Below are positions 10,640 through 23,900 of a DNA stretch of 64,000 bases, in pieces. How positions within the stretch are numbered: the first letter of the stretch is position 1; each line of letters begins with the position of its first letter. The position numbers and the translations under genes were made by a program. A model generated the notes under the pieces. That model had not been told where the DNA came from. It did no database searches and worked only from the letters and a program-made list of their open reading frames with translations. The stretch spans positions 1 through 64,000 of the forward strand of contig NW_024401814.1 in NCBI RefSeq assembly GCF_016859285.1, written 5' to 3'. The stretch is from Xiphias gladius (taxonomy: Eukaryota; Chordata; Actinopteri; Istiophoriformes; Xiphiidae).

Positions 10640-11012
10640 TTTTCCTGGTGCTCTGTTTGTCCCTTGTCCTCTCCTGTCTTCTCTGAAACTCCCCCCAGGT
10701 GATACATAATCAGTCATCAATGAGGTGCACCTGGCCTGGGAATGGAGTACTTGAAAGCTCCTGTGCCAGCATCAGAAGGGAGAGGTTTCTAGCTTGAGTA
10801 CTGTTGCTCTTGCTACCTCTAAGCCTGGGATTTTATTTTGTGTTGCTGCTGTGTTATGATGTTGTGTCTTTTGTGGTCTTGCTTTAGTGTCCTGGTTGTT
10901 CTCTATATCTATGTTAATAAATTCCATCTATTTGTTTTTTTTAAAGGTGTTTTCTGTGGTTGATTTGGGTCAGTGATGTAGGGCCGTGCAAAGGGTGGGG
11001 CATAACAATGTG
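10640..11012 (+). mobile_element. Probable solo LTR or LTR-like repeat
   Basis: This CT-rich segment contains aatgaggtgcacctggc and an AATAAA (tgttaataaattcc, ~10916). It ends in the typical fish LTR-like phrase gatgtagggccgtgcaaa...cataaca. No internal retroelement genes are attached. Boundaries are estimates. Confidence 0.4.
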
Positions 11013-11019
11013 TTTTGTC

Positions 11020-11930
11020 AGTAAAGTATATAATTGGTTAAAGGATTTCTTATTTGGTAGGTGTAGAAAGAAAATGGAACTCCTTCAAGGCAGTGTAATT
11101 AGTCCTATTCTAATTTATGAAAAATTATACATATAAAATCAAGTTGTTCCAGATATTGGTAAGTGGGAGTATGATTTGTTGGCCACATAGAAAAATCACA
11201 TTGGCTAAACACAAGACAAGTTTTGAATTTTATGAAATACTTGACAGCCACGGTTGGGAGAGCCGATAGACCTGCGTTTAAAAAAAAAATGTATTGATTT
11301 TATTAGATCTGTTCTAGATTAAGGTTTTCTTGTATTTAAATCAACTAGGTATACATCCCTCAAAAGGTTAGACAGAATTCAGAGTCAACTGTTACAGTTA
11401 TGTTGTGGTGCAGTCAATTCAACTATGCTGTCAGGTAGAAGACGATGAAGTACCTCTTCATCTAAGAAGGAAACAATTACTGGGTCATAAAGATTTATAC
11501 CCTACAAAAAAATTTTCTCAGGGAAGAAGAGTGTCTGATCTGTAGGGTCAGACTGGGACACACTGAACTTTTTTCTTCTTGACACCTCATGGGAAAGCAT
11601 CCAGGTGGAAAATGATGCCTGCTATCAAACGAAGCCTGTGGACCATGTCATCTTTGTTGGTCCTAAATATGCAAATCAAAGCAGTCATTAAGGAACAAAC
11701 TGGAACAGAAAAGGACTCAACACATGGACCTAAAAACATCTTTCACAACTAGCTGTGGAAACTTTGTTTTGAAGCATGTACTCATCTACAAGACACAGCA
11801 CTGGTAATCTGGGCGTGAGAATTCTGCAGCAGGTGGCGATAGTGCTCCTCCCGTTGCATTTCTTCTCCTAATTAGCAATTAGTAGAAGAAGAAGAAGAAG
11901 AAGAAGAAGAAGAAGAAGAAGACGAAGAAA
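11020..11930 (+). pseudogene. I-clade (Nimb-type) LINE 3' end with (GAA)n tail
   Basis: The plus-strand frames, broken by stops, read GRCRKKMELLQGSVISP, then a TATVGRADRPAFK block, SVLD.GFLVFKSTRYTSLKRLDRIQSQ and LCCGAVNS. This is the end of the reverse transcriptase/connection region of I-clade LINEs. The end of the element is the phrase gcagcaggtggcgatagtgc followed by a (GAA)n tail at 11884-11930, the usual 3' signature of this family. It is non-functional. Confidence 0.7.
11884..11930 (+). repeat. (GAA)n microsatellite at LINE 3' end
   Basis: About 15 gaa units, one variant (gac). It is the LINE tail rather than an independent repeat. Confidence 0.95.
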
Positions 11931-12059
11931 TGAGGAAGAAGGTGTGTGAAGAAAAGATCAGCCATCTTCGTGAGGTCGAAATCTGCAGTGCAGGGGTAAT
12001 ATTTTTAGTATTTATAAATCATCATTTACTCTATGTTTCTAACGGGTTAGCTTGTTAAG

Positions 12060-12340
12060 AGACCCAAATTGGCATGATAAAGTTAGTTAGGAGTAGGAAA
12101 ACAACGTGGCAGACGCAAAGTGTTCAATGTCCTATGACATTTTCTCTCTGAGGCGAATGCGCATCAGCTGCTAACGTTAGTTGTCTAATATTCAGAAAAC
12201 TAGTAGGCTCCGGGATCACGGAAACTTGGAAATCAGCTACAACAACGTTTAAACATTTACGTCCAGTCTGTTTCTGAGCCGTTTTCCTCGGCGTTAACTC
12301 AGCATGCCGTAATGTCGAAATTTAAGGACGCAGTAAAATG
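12060..12340 (+). promoter_or_regulatory. Possible CpG-containing promoter region upstream of thap7
   Basis: This stretch has clearly more CpG than its neighbours (gcgaatgcgcatcagc, taacgttag, ccgggatcacgg, gccgttttcctcggcgtt) and an NRF1-like GCGCAT core. The thap7 start codon at 17837 directly follows a splice acceptor, so a noncoding first exon must lie upstream, and this is the best-looking place. No start site or donor could be fixed. Confidence 0.3.
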
Positions 12341-12589
12341 TCAAACTTGATTTTACTACAGAAATCGAGCACTAACTACAATCTAACTCAAAACAAAGAC
12401 ATCAAATTCTAGTGGGATTCTAGATAAAGATGCAATAAATATTAGATAAATATTACGGATTTGATTTTTAACAGCTTTCTTATTTAAGGAGGATTAGATA
12501 GTGGCCACATAATGCTCCTTTTCCTTCAAAAAATACAGCAAAGGAAGTTTGTTTGTAAATTGGCATTTTGACTGTGAAGAAGTAAATTA

Positions 12590-12970
12590 ATGATTTACAT
12601 GATAAAAACCCGCAGTCATTGAACTGCTGCATACCATTATTTTTATGATCGATTAATAAGCCAAATATTTTCTTCATTAATTGATGAGTCATTTAGTCCA
12701 TAAAATGTAAAATGACCACCAAAGTGAAGTCTTCACGTCACTTTGTGTGTCCCACCAGCAGTCCAAATTCCAAAGAAACAGTATTTCATCAACAATCATA
12801 CACGAAAAAGAAAAATTCAGCAAATCTTCACATTTGAGAATCTGAAACTACCAAAAATGTTTGTCATTTTTCCTTTTAAAAATGAAATTATTAATTTATT
12901 ATCAAAATAGATTAATTTTCTTTTGAATGACTAATCAAATAATGACTGAACCTTGCAGCTCTGTGATCGT
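12590..12970 (-). repeat. hAT-like MITE (copy 1)
   Basis: Minus strand: cagagctgcaaggttcag...gattagtcattc...gttgatgaaatactg...ggaatttggactgctggtggga...ttaatcgatcataaaaataat. The same family is seen in plus orientation at 15744-16100 (tagagctgaaatcatt...ggactgttggttggacaa). It is AT-rich and noncoding. Confidence 0.6.
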
Positions 12971-13069
12971 AGCAGAAGATTTGATACATGGTGAAACCCA
13001 TATTTAATTATCATGTCATTCTGAAACTATGGGCATTAAAGTGTTGCTCTAACAGCCTCTTCTTTCCTG

Positions 13070-13250
13070 GTTTCAGTCTTTCCACCACCTTGTTGAACAT
13101 GCTGCAGGGATTTGCTCCCAATCAGACACCAAAACATAAGTGAGGTCCAACATTGATTTTGGGTGATAAGGTCTGGCGACGTTCCAGTTCATCCCAAAGG
13201 TGTTGGATGGGTTTGAAGTCAGGGTTCTGGGCAGGCTATGTAGTGAATGT
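13070..13250 (-). repeat. DNA transposon (Tc1-like) fragment
   Basis: ccaaaggtgttggatgggtttgaagtcagggttctg is a phrase from the transposase region of fish Tc1-like elements, read in reverse. It is short and noncoding. Confidence 0.45.
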
Positions 13251-13315
13251 CAAAGGGTTTTCTCTACCACTGTAGTACTTATGCGCAGCACCTAAACTGA
13301 ATGAGCAGAAACAAC

Positions 13316-14115
13316 AAAACTAGGTCAAAACCTGGTATGGATGGACCGCGTATGGTCTTTGCGAAATTGAGGACTTATTTGAAAACTGTTGTGGAACCGC
13401 TGTAAGCAATTACTTTCAATGGAAAGTAGCTAAAGCCTGCTGGAAAAGTCAGTAAATGTCGATAGATGGTGTAATATGCTAATTAGCATATTCATAATGT
13501 CATTGTGTCTTATTTGCATTCTGCCTATGGTCAGCCAGTTTCAGGCCTTTGTCTGCTTGCGTCTCTCCTACTCTCTGTGTTCACATGTACAGTAATTTAA
13601 TTAATACATCTGAATTCCCTGTATAGCTGTTCTCATTTACATGTTATTCTGTTTCTGTTGTCAGACAACAGAAAAAGTATGAAGCAGTGACCGATTCGTG
13701 GCCCATCAAGACTACATGTTAACCAGCAGTCACTTCCAAGCCATTTCCAAGCTGCTGCTCTTCACTGCTAAAATCCTGATTTTTATAACCATGACGTCAT
13801 CTGACAACATCACCAGACACATCAGTTAAAGACCATGGCTGTGCTGTGATTTCAGCTATATTAATCTGTAAAATGATCACTCAGAGAGAAAGTTAGAAGC
13901 TCATTCATGTCTATGTCAGATATCATCTGGTCCGCTGAATGAGACAAATAGATAAGTGTGAAAAGATGCTAAGATTTGTTGCTAGGGGCTTTTTTGGGGG
14001 AAAAAAAAAACAAAACAAAAAAAACAAACTAAAGGGGTCTGAAAAGTTGGTACATGTAGCGACAGAGGCGCTCTTCAATTTGAAAGAGCAACGGCCAGTG
14101 GGGAAATATTTCAAG
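13316..14115 (+). repeat. Dispersed repeat family R1, copy 1
   Basis: The 0.8 kb segment matches 54556-55455 in the same orientation. Shared parts include ctaggtcaaaacct, gtaagcaa(t/c)tactttcaatggaaagtagctaaagcc, cttatttgcattct, cacttccaagccatttccaagctgctgct, and a shared end with cattttgaaagagcaa/ggccagtgggg. No frame is conserved between the copies. The class is unknown to me. Confidence 0.8.
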
Positions 14116-14119
14116 AACT

Positions 14120-15740
14120 ATTTCATGTTCCTTCATTACAAGAGATATTCTTTTTGAATGGAGAGAGTACCAGTGTAACTATGGTCTTTAACAGAGTGTT
14201 GCATTATGGGTTATTTGTACCCCTCTTATGTTGCTAGGCTAGTGAGTGTTTTTGAGTCAGTCTATAGTGAGTTGTTAATCAGCCTTAAAAGTGTTACGTT
14301 AGTTTAACCTGCAGGAGTTTCTGAAGGCTTGTGTAACATGATCTGCTGCCACACAGGAAATAAATGTATAATGTGATAGCTTGGCATCTCGCACACCCTG
14401 AATGACAGGCACACAGAGATGGCTGGTAAAGAGAGTGACAGGGCCGGTAAAAAGTTAATGGATATTTTTATTATCCACCAGCTCACTGGGATTTGTCCAG
14501 GTACTCCTGATGGCCAGTCCAACTATGAACCAGGGAGAAACTCTGTCAGACAGCCAAGATTTATGTCTGTCACAAATGATGAGCTCAAAAAGACTTTTGT
14601 GAACTGTGAACTATCAGAGAGAATAATTATGCGAGAGGAATGAGAATGAGAGAAGAATCAACTTGCTATAGTATTTTAGTCAGTTGCTAGTGCCAACTGG
14701 GAAAGTGAGCTGTCTACAGATGTCCAACCGAAAAAAATTTTGGTAAGCAGTCAAATGTAGTTACACTGTCAAATGGCTTTGTAAGGATGAGAAAATTGCA
14801 CTTAAAATCCATTCACTATAAGTGTTGTTTTACCAATGTGATTTTGTTTGGTGCACATTGTGACTTTCACAAAAATGTGAAAGATTACTTCAGGACACAG
14901 CACTTACTTCATCAGTACGCATAATTGTTTGGCTTTTCTTCTTGCTAATGTCTGAGTGTACTGTGAAAAACATCAACCTATGTTGTGTTTCTAAATATTG
15001 TAATGATAATGGTCCAAAATGATGTGAAAATGCATATTTTGACAATTTGCAATGCCCCGAACAAACACCCTCCCAAGCCATCACAGCGCCTAAGCCCTCC
15101 AGAAACCTTTGGAAAACCCTGTATTCGGGTTGTGAGAAAATGACCAGTACAAATACACTCCAGGAGGCTCTGGAGGATGAGCAAGGATGGAGTTAGGAAT
15201 TCGAGATTTCTAAGTTTCTTCAAAGTGTCCTGTGAAAATAATTGTTTTCAAACTTCTGTTTGGTTGAGCAGTGGGGACATCTAAACCCTGGAACTGTGGC
15301 AGCAATCATTGTGTTTAATGGAGGATGTGAAGTGATAAAGAAGGAAATAGCGATACAAAAGGTGAGGTTAGAGTAGAGAAATCGTGTTTGCAGAGACTGT
15401 TAACATATAGTATTGAATCAGGAAAGAGAAATGCAGCCAAATAAAGAATCAGGGCAGTCCAAAGATCGAAATGTCAGGTTGACTTGAAGGAGGCCACTCT
15501 CTTTCATAGCAGAGGCAGTAAGTGCTACAATAGAGACTATATCAAAAACAGAGAATCCAAATACTACTAGTAGCAGTTGATCAAATGGATATCTGTGGAC
15601 TGACCTGGCATTGACTTGTGACGAAAAATCTCAGTGTCCACTGCTCATGCTTTTACACTGAAATGCTAGAAGTGTATTTGCTAATGGACAGAGATTGATA
15701 ATGTTTATTGATAAGTTATCAAGCCATGTAAGCCAATCCA
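14120..15740. other. Upstream/intronic DNA of thap7, no coding exon supported
   Basis: Several open frames of 60-80 codons exist on both strands (e.g. 14419-14643) but lack recognisable domains or convincing exon signals. Confidence 0.4.
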
Positions 15741-15743
15741 AGT

Positions 15744-16100
15744 AGAGCTGAAATCATTAAGCAATTAATCAATTAGTAAATAAACATAGAAATAAATTAC
15801 ATTGATTTTTGATAATGGATGAATTATTTGGCTCAGTTTTCAAGTAAAAAAGCCAAACATTTGCCTGTTCCAGCTTCTCCAAACTGAGTATTTGCTGCTT
15901 TCCTCATTGTAGACTAAGTATCTTTGTTTTTTTGGACTGTTGGTTGGACAAGAGAAGACATTTGAAGATGTGGTCTTAGACTCTAGAAATTGATGGGAAT
16001 TTTGAATTATTTTCTGACATTTTATATTCATAACAATTTAATAATTGAGAAAATAGCAGATAATTGGTTATGAAAATAATTTTTAAATTGCAACCTTAAG
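15744..16100 (+). repeat. hAT-like MITE (copy 2)
   Basis: It starts tagagctgaaatcattaagc and ends atgaaaataatttttaaattgcaacc. The body shares the ggactgttggttggacaa and ttttctgacattttata phrases with the reverse copy at 12590-12970. Confidence 0.65.
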
Positions 16101-17078
16101 TATGAGTTTGCAAGATGAGACCAAATTTGTATTTTAAACTATTTGTATGTTGTTGTGGGCAAACAGGGAGGATTAGAAACTTTGATTGAAGATAATGATA
16201 TATCTTCTATAGTTATGAGGTAAGTAGTACAGAGCCCCTGAAGAACAGAAAAAAGATATTGAACAAGATAATAATTTGTGTATACAAGTTATTTTCTTGT
16301 GCACAAGTTAAGAACTATCTTTTGGGACTTTTTTTGGGCTCTGAAATACTACAGACAGTAAATATGAATGGATTGTTGTAGAGATGAGGAGGAAATTGTG
16401 ACAGTCCTTGTAAGAACATAGGTTTTATTGGGTTAATGACAAACGAAAGAGGCAAGATAGTTAGGGTGGTGTGGTTTGGGGGGTGAAAAGCTCATAACAC
16501 ATCATGGGGTGAGTGTCGACTATGGCGGAATGTTGAAATGTACCAACAGATGATTTTGTACACCAATTATCAAAACCTGTCATCGACCAAAAGTTTACCT
16601 TGAATTCTCACATTTGTACTTAACATCCATAACTTGAAAAAAAAAAAGAGGTTTTCCAGAAAAACATTTTTCAAAAGTACAAGTTTCAAAGTTAGGCACT
16701 GATATGACTTAAAACAGACTGACTGATGTGCTGCCTCAGCAAACAAAACAAAGGAGTCTGGTACTCTGCCTCCACTGTCAACCTGTAAAATGGAAGGTGC
16801 TTGGGGTGTCCTAGTATCCTCAGGGTTAAGGTGCATACTACATAAACTCAACATCCCAAGTTCAGGAAAGCTGGTAACATTTGTAGCATGTCATGTCACT
16901 CTCTGTTCAGATGTTTCCTGTTTATACCTATAAAATCAACTAGCAAGCAAGTACTTTATAAATGGCCACATTTTGTCACTCAGACTGCAATAGCTGCACA
17001 CTGGAATCACAACTTCCTTTAATTATCAGCCGCATTTCAACCAACTACAGGTCTTCCTCAGGTAAATACCCACGGAAA

Positions 17079-17262
17079 GGTGGACACTTTATTAGGTACA
17101 CTTGTAAACTCTAATGCAGTCCAATACAACAGCTCAGACTCAAATTCTGCTCTTACAAAATTAATAATGTTCAGCTTGCAGTGGTGTTGAACTGGAATAC
17201 ATTATAGCAGATCTCTTGCACTGGATTGTTTTGGTGTACCTAATAAAGTGGCAAGGGAGTGT
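17079..17262. mobile_element. MITE with cactttattaggtacac inverted ends
   Basis: The left end is ggacactttattaggtacac and the right end is ggtgtacctaataaagtggc, exact complements over about 16 bp. They enclose ~150 bp of noncoding DNA. The length and ends fit a Tc1/mariner-related nonautonomous element. Confidence 0.75.
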
Positions 17263-17836
17263 ATCTAATCACATTAATATATATATATATCCTTGTTCTA
17301 AGGAAAATGAGAAAAAAAAATTTTTACAAGCATAATTTAAAGAACTCTTGCACAAATATCCAATCAGTGGGTCATATATAAATATCAAACATTTATTTTA
17401 TATAATTTCATATGTTTACACTAGCCTCACAAAAAATGACTTGAATGTACCTTGGCCCCTGGTCTCACATCCTAAGACATTCTTTACTGATGTGTGAAGC
17501 AGCTTTTAATCTCAGCAGTAATTGTGATTGATCAGCAACAACTATGTTCATTAAGTCAGAAGTTTGGACACGAGTGTTGGGTCGCAGCTGCTGAACAAAT
17601 GTTTGTCATTGTACCGCTTGGTAAAAATACAGTTACAAGTATTGAAAAAGTGACATGACATGTAATGTTTAAACCTATTGAAGTCTAACTTTTCAAAAGG
17701 ATGTTTTGTGTTTGTGGTTCTCTTTTCAGATTAAATTCTTCCCATAGATGAATTAACTACAAGAGTTAATAATACTGTTATTGATACAAAATGCAGAACT
17801 CACTTCTTTTTCTCTCCTCACTGTGTCAAATTTCAG

Positions 17837-17916
17837 ATGCCAAGACATTGCTCAGCAGGTGGTTGCAAATCTCGGGACAACCGTGAAACTCGTAATGCTG
17901 GTATCACCTTTCACAA
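17837..17916 (+). CDS. thap7: thap7 coding exon 1
   Basis: It starts ATGCCAAGACATTGC directly after a splice acceptor (aaatttcag), so the 5' UTR is on another, unidentified exon. It encodes the first zinc ligands (HCSAGGC) and ends in phase 2 at cacaa|gtgagc. Confidence 0.9.
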
Positions 17917-20900
17917 GTGAGCATTTGCACATTTTGTAGAACATCAGGGATAGGGAAAATCGTAAGTTTTAAAAGCAGATTGATTTCTGTTTTTCTATCT
18001 CTGTCATATCTACTATTTTAAAGGGCGGTAACCACAACCAAAAAAATACACTACTTTGACAGCAATGTTTCCTGCAGAATGTCAGTTTTGTTGACTGACT
18101 GACTTTTTTGTAATAAAAGCAGCTGGTGATTTTAATGTTTGAGCTTTCAAAATGTGCTGAAATGATGCATCAATAACTAATCGGTCAGATGATAGCAACA
18201 ACTCCATAGCTGTATTATTACTGGTGTAACTTCCAGGTTGTCAGTCGGTGTTTACTTTCAGACTGGCTGCTTCTTCTGTTTTCAGCAGTTTAAATTGAGA
18301 ATATTGCATCCACTAAGATTTGTACTGTTTCAGTCATAGAACAGTTCTGGAGTTCTGTTCTCTGAGATCTGAAACAGGTTCAACAAAAACTGAACATTAA
18401 AACAAGACTGGTCTCCTGCTAGCAGAGCCTGGCTTGTATTTAGTATAGATAACATCACTGAATTAACACTGCCAATGTGCCCAGTGAGGAAAGCCTGCTG
18501 CTCAAAAGAACTAACAGAGATTACTGATTTCAAAGAAGATATCGTAATGCTTTCAAATAATTGGCGAAAAAGAATTATCACACAGCAGCAGAAGATTTTT
18601 GTTATAAAGTCTGCCGTCTCAGATATCATTTTGTGGCATCAAGTAATACCCCTTCAGCCATCCTCTTGCTGGACTCCCAATATAATACGATCTCTTTTGG
18701 AATTGCACAGAACTTTTTACAAACGATGGCCTGTACCTCAATGTGAAAGGATCATGCTTTCTGATGAGCAGCATCCTATACTGTCTTCACCACATGTGCA
18801 TCCCTTTGTCAGTGAATGACAGCTCCAAAACAAAGTACCAGTGGTCAGTTCTGCCTGTGCATTTGATTTCACTCATTGTAACAGCCCAACATGTACCACC
18901 TTACAAACACAATCCTGTATGTCATTTATGATCCTCAAATTCATGGAGGACAACACACCTGATGTTCTTTTCATTACTGAAACATGGTTAGTCATGACTT
19001 TCAAATAACGAGGTAAACGTATGTAAAAGTAATGAGACAAAAGCTCAGGTGTCAGACGGCTCTGAACGCTAGGTTTTACCAACAGTTTTTTCTACTTCCT
19101 GCTTCATTTTGTCACAGATTTCTTTATAGGGTCTTCTGCTCCAAACACAGCTCGTTCTCCCTAAACAGTCTATTTGAATAGTATTATAAGCTTTTAATGT
19201 ACTCCAGCATACAAATAACAGTGTCGATTTACTGTACAGTTGTTTGGTGACAGCAGAATAACATTTTACTAGCAATGTTAGCTTTTGTATTTCCTGGCAG
19301 CAGATGTTTTCCACATAAGTTTTAGCATATTTTCTACATGTTCAACTATTAACAGTGGCATGTATAGAAACATTTTTATATACGGATTATGATTGAAAGA
19401 CTAAATCCACTGTTTTTTCACACAATAAGCAGGTAATGGGCGTAATATTTACCAAACAGAGACGTCCTGCTGTAATCTTTGTTGCTGGAGATGTTTATGC
19501 TGTCCACCCTGATATTCCGGATCTGATTCAGGATTGAATATTTGCAGATAGAGAAGTTGCCATTTCCAATAAATGATGTTATGTTATTTAATTTTAGTTA
19601 CTAGTTGCTTAGTTTTACAGTTTGCTTTCCGAACCTTCCCACAGGATATTTGCCTAATTAGAAGAAAGTGGGCTTTTAAAGGCCCGAGGCAATATTGCCT
19701 GTTTCAGTCAGAGGCTCAAATGAAGGGATGCATAACAGGCAGTTTGAGATACATAAGGACTTTTATGAAATGTGAATCATACAAAGCTACTGTAGTGGAG
19801 TCCCAGTAATAAAAATACAGAGCTGGTAAAACAAGGAGGTAAAATTAACTTTTCCATTAGGCTTTACAATGCACAGTAACTATGACATAAAAGAACATTG
19901 AGGCTAGAAATGGTGGAGCTGCTGTTGGAGCAATGGGTGTTCATGTGTGGACACGAGAGCACCATCCTCAACCAGGAAGTCGAGTTCAGATAAAAAACAA
20001 TGTTTAGAAAATAGAGCAAACAAGAAACCAAGGAGACAAATACTTGGCTGAAAACATACTAAATCAAGTAGATATTATGTATTAATCTTCTTAATTGGAT
20101 CCTAATTTTAGGTGAATACATGTTGCATAAGAAAAAACAAATATTAAACTTACCTAATCAATACATGTGCTTTCACCTGATTGGTTAGGGAGTGAGTGAA
20201 GTTCCCTCACAATGGCTGAGTGCTTTAATTCACTACACTCAGATAGTATCAATAATGCGCAACTCTAAGAACTATTGTCGACTCTCTGGCAAATTTAAAG
20301 CACTGTGGTGAAATACTGAAATTATAAAGAAACTCAAATATGACCCCTGAAAAGTTGAAAAGAAAAAAATTCTCCAAATCTTATCAACAACCACAAAAAC
20401 GATGCAAGACATGTTCTCTACCACTGACAAACTTATTAGCCTCTCCTCTCATGTTTTTCTGTGACGTATTTTCGGTTGACAAATGTTATGAATTTGCATT
20501 TTTCATTAGGCTCAATACTATAAATACCGCTTTTGCTGTTAATAGTGACATAGCTCCAAATTCGCATGGAAACTGTCTCAGGCAGTTCTCTATTAAGATT
20601 TTGGGGATCTTGCTGATATTGTACGCCAACTTGAGGACTCCACCGGCCATCTTGATCCACTTCTGACATCCTTTTTTCAATCTGTTTTCAATTTTTTAAC
20701 AGAAGACATATTGACAATAGTGAATTTTCTCACTTCAGACTGGAATTTTTCTCTTGTGCCTGAAAATGTCTGCTATTATACCACTTTCAAAATAGAATAG
20801 GTTGGACCCAAACACATTTATAAACTAGGAAAATCCCCAACGTCATCTTCCTGAGTAAAAGTATTGAGAAGGTCGTTTATCAACAATTGATAGCTACCTT

Positions 20901-23900
20901 ACAGATAATAGCATGTTTGATAAATTCCACGCTGGATTCCGCACTTCTCATAGTACAGAAGATACGCTTCTAAAAGTTGTCAGTGACATAAGGACCAACA
21001 GTGACAATAAAAATATGTCTTTTCTAGTGTTCTTGACCTCAGATCAGCATTTGATACAATGGATAATTTGATCTTGGTGGTTGGAATGAAAAATTGAGTG
21101 GGTCTGTCTGACGCAGTTCTCAAGTCCATCCTTGGACCTCTCCTTTTCAACTTATTTAATTGTAAAAGTTGGCCTATAAAACATTTATATTTGTTTTGTA
21201 CAATTTTAGAGTGAAAAAAGGGAAGGAGATCCAGACAAACTTTAGGGCACTTAAATTAGCTGGTTAGGGCTATGCCTTGTTCACAGTCATCATTAGGAAA
21301 GGCCAAGATAGGCAAATTTCATAAATTTATTTTAAAAATTTCATAAATTTAAATACTCTGACACCTCACACCTTGTCCCAACAATCAGCAGCCATGGGCT
21401 CCTCTAAGCAGCTGCTTAGCACTCTGAAAATTAAAATTATTGATGCTCACAAAGCAGGAAAAGGCTATAAGGAGAAGGAAAAACTTTTTCAGGAAGCTTC
21501 GTATATAATTAAGAAATGGCAGATAACAGGAACGGCGGAGGTCAAGTAGAGGTTTGGAAGACTAAAAATACTTTCAGAGAGAACTACTTGTACAATTGCT
21601 AGAAAGGCAAATTAAAACCCCCATTTAACTGCAAAAGACTTTCAGTATTTAGCAGACTCTGGAGTGGTGGTGTACTGTTCTACTGTGCAGCGACACCTGC
21701 ATAAATAAAACCTTCAGGGTAGAGTCATCAGAAGAAGATCTTTCCTCCGTCCTCACCACAAAGTTTAGCGTCAGAAGTTTGCAAAGGAACATCTAAACAA
21801 GCCTGATGCATTTTGGAAACCGGTCCTGTGGACTGATTAAATTAAAATAGAACTTTTTGGCAACAATTACCAAAGAGTATGTTTGGAGAAAAAAGGGTGC
21901 AGAATTTCATTGAAAAGAACACCTATCCAACTGTTGAGCACAGGGGTGGATCGATCATGCTTTGGGCTTGTGTTGCAGCCAGTGACACGTGAACATTTTA
22001 CCGGTAGACAGAAGAATGGATTCTATTAAATACCAGCAAATTCTGGGAGCAAACATTACACCGTCTGTAAAAGAGCTGCAGATGAAAAGAGGATGGCTTC
22101 TTCAACAGGATAATGATCCTAAACACACCTCAAAATCCCCATTGGACTATCTCAAGTGGCGCAAGCTGGGAATGAAAAAGTAATCTTGCTTAAAATGTTA
22201 AAGAAATGTGTCATCATTAACTTCATGCCTTTTGGAGAGCAGTTAATCTTCTACTTACTTAACTATTCACAGTAACAGAAGTTTTGACCAGAAGTGCCCA
22301 AACTTTTTCATGCCACTGTATATAAGAAGTCAAACAAAATCATCATATTTACTTTTTTCTGGAAAATCCTTTTCATCAGAACTTAGAAACATGCAGCTAG
22401 TACTTTAAGCTCCCATCTTTAAAAGGTGGCCTAAGAAGGTGTTGCTGCTATATAGATCAGACTTGGGAATGGGCTTGTTGGTGAACTCGATAGGACACCA
22501 CTGCAAACATGCTCACAGAAGAGCATGCTCACACACAAATACACATATAACATAACACGATGCATGTTGTATTTAATGCCTGTCTCGGATGTTCTTTGTA
22601 GTTTTTTATGATGTTCTTAAATGACTACTTATTTAACTTGAAGTTAAGTTTTGAAGTGACAGATTTGATGAAAGAATGTTGTTACTTTGATCAATAATAA
22701 TTAGTTATTGTGTCGGCTAGATTACCAAAAGGATCAAGTCGGAGGAGCCTTTGGATCACCAACTCCCACCGTGCAGACTCCTGGGTTCCTCAGACTGACT
22801 TTGTCTACTTTTGTTCCAAACACTTCACCCCAGACAGCTTTGAGCTGACCGGATGCAGGTCTGTAAACTCTGTCAGGACATGTCAATTGTTTAACTCTCA
22901 ATTTTCTTTTATTTGACCAGTGGTGCAAAATATACGTCTACTGCTGACAGTGTTTAGATAGCATCCTAAAATGTCTTTGGCTATTTCACTCACAGTGGGA
23001 TCAGAAGACTAAAGGAAGATGCATTTCCTACAGTATTTAATTCCTCTTCGAGAATCAAATGCAAAAGAGCAGGAACACCGCAGAATCAAGAAGACATTTC
23101 TGTCAGGTAAACGTAACTAATATAAAGTCAGATTTTTTTCATTGCTAATGAGCACAGTCTGGAAGTACCACCCACTAACCTTTTGTCAGCAGTTCAGAAG
23201 CCTCACTTGTGTGCTTTCTCAGGAGATAAAAGATTTTGAGCTTGTACTGACAAATGATTTTACATCATTTGTTATATACAATTATAGACAAAAAAAAAAA
23301 AAAGGAAACTTATTACAGGAATTATCCGTTTTTTTAAAGCCACGTTGAGACTTAAAGACTTCCGCAGTTGGACAACATTGTTGTCTATTGTTCTGTTCAC
23401 AGTTAAGGCAGTACCGACTTGTTTTTTGCATTTACATGTAAAGACAATCTGCAAAACAGAAGGAGGTAGCCTCTGCTCTGTTACCTGACTGTCAACATAA
23501 CTACTGTTAGAAGAGCAGTATTAGAGTAGCACCATGAAACACTGAAACCACGAAAAGGTTTGGGTAAATGCTGTATATATTATAGATATGACATGGAACA
23601 AAGTTAGTTTTGGTAGATTTAGTACACACAGTTATCCCTAAATATCGCTAGCACCATGCAGTGTACCTCAGATTATTAGTGATGTGCAAAACAGTTGTTT
23701 TCAGTGTCCTTACTCACTGTAATCAGTTCATTCAAAAGATTCGTACACCTGAATCATTGAGTGCTTGACCAGAGCTCCGACAGAATAGTTCCACTCACTG
23801 AACTGAAACACGGCAGAGGGGTGTATATTCCTCATAATCCCTCTCTTTCAGAACCAAAGTGCTGTCACTTTGGAAAACACAGCAAAATCTGTTTATAATT

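Noticed and set aside
14419..14643. Possible small gene MAGKESDRAGKK...
   Set aside because: No domain, no splice or promoter support, and the surrounding DNA is repeat-rich.
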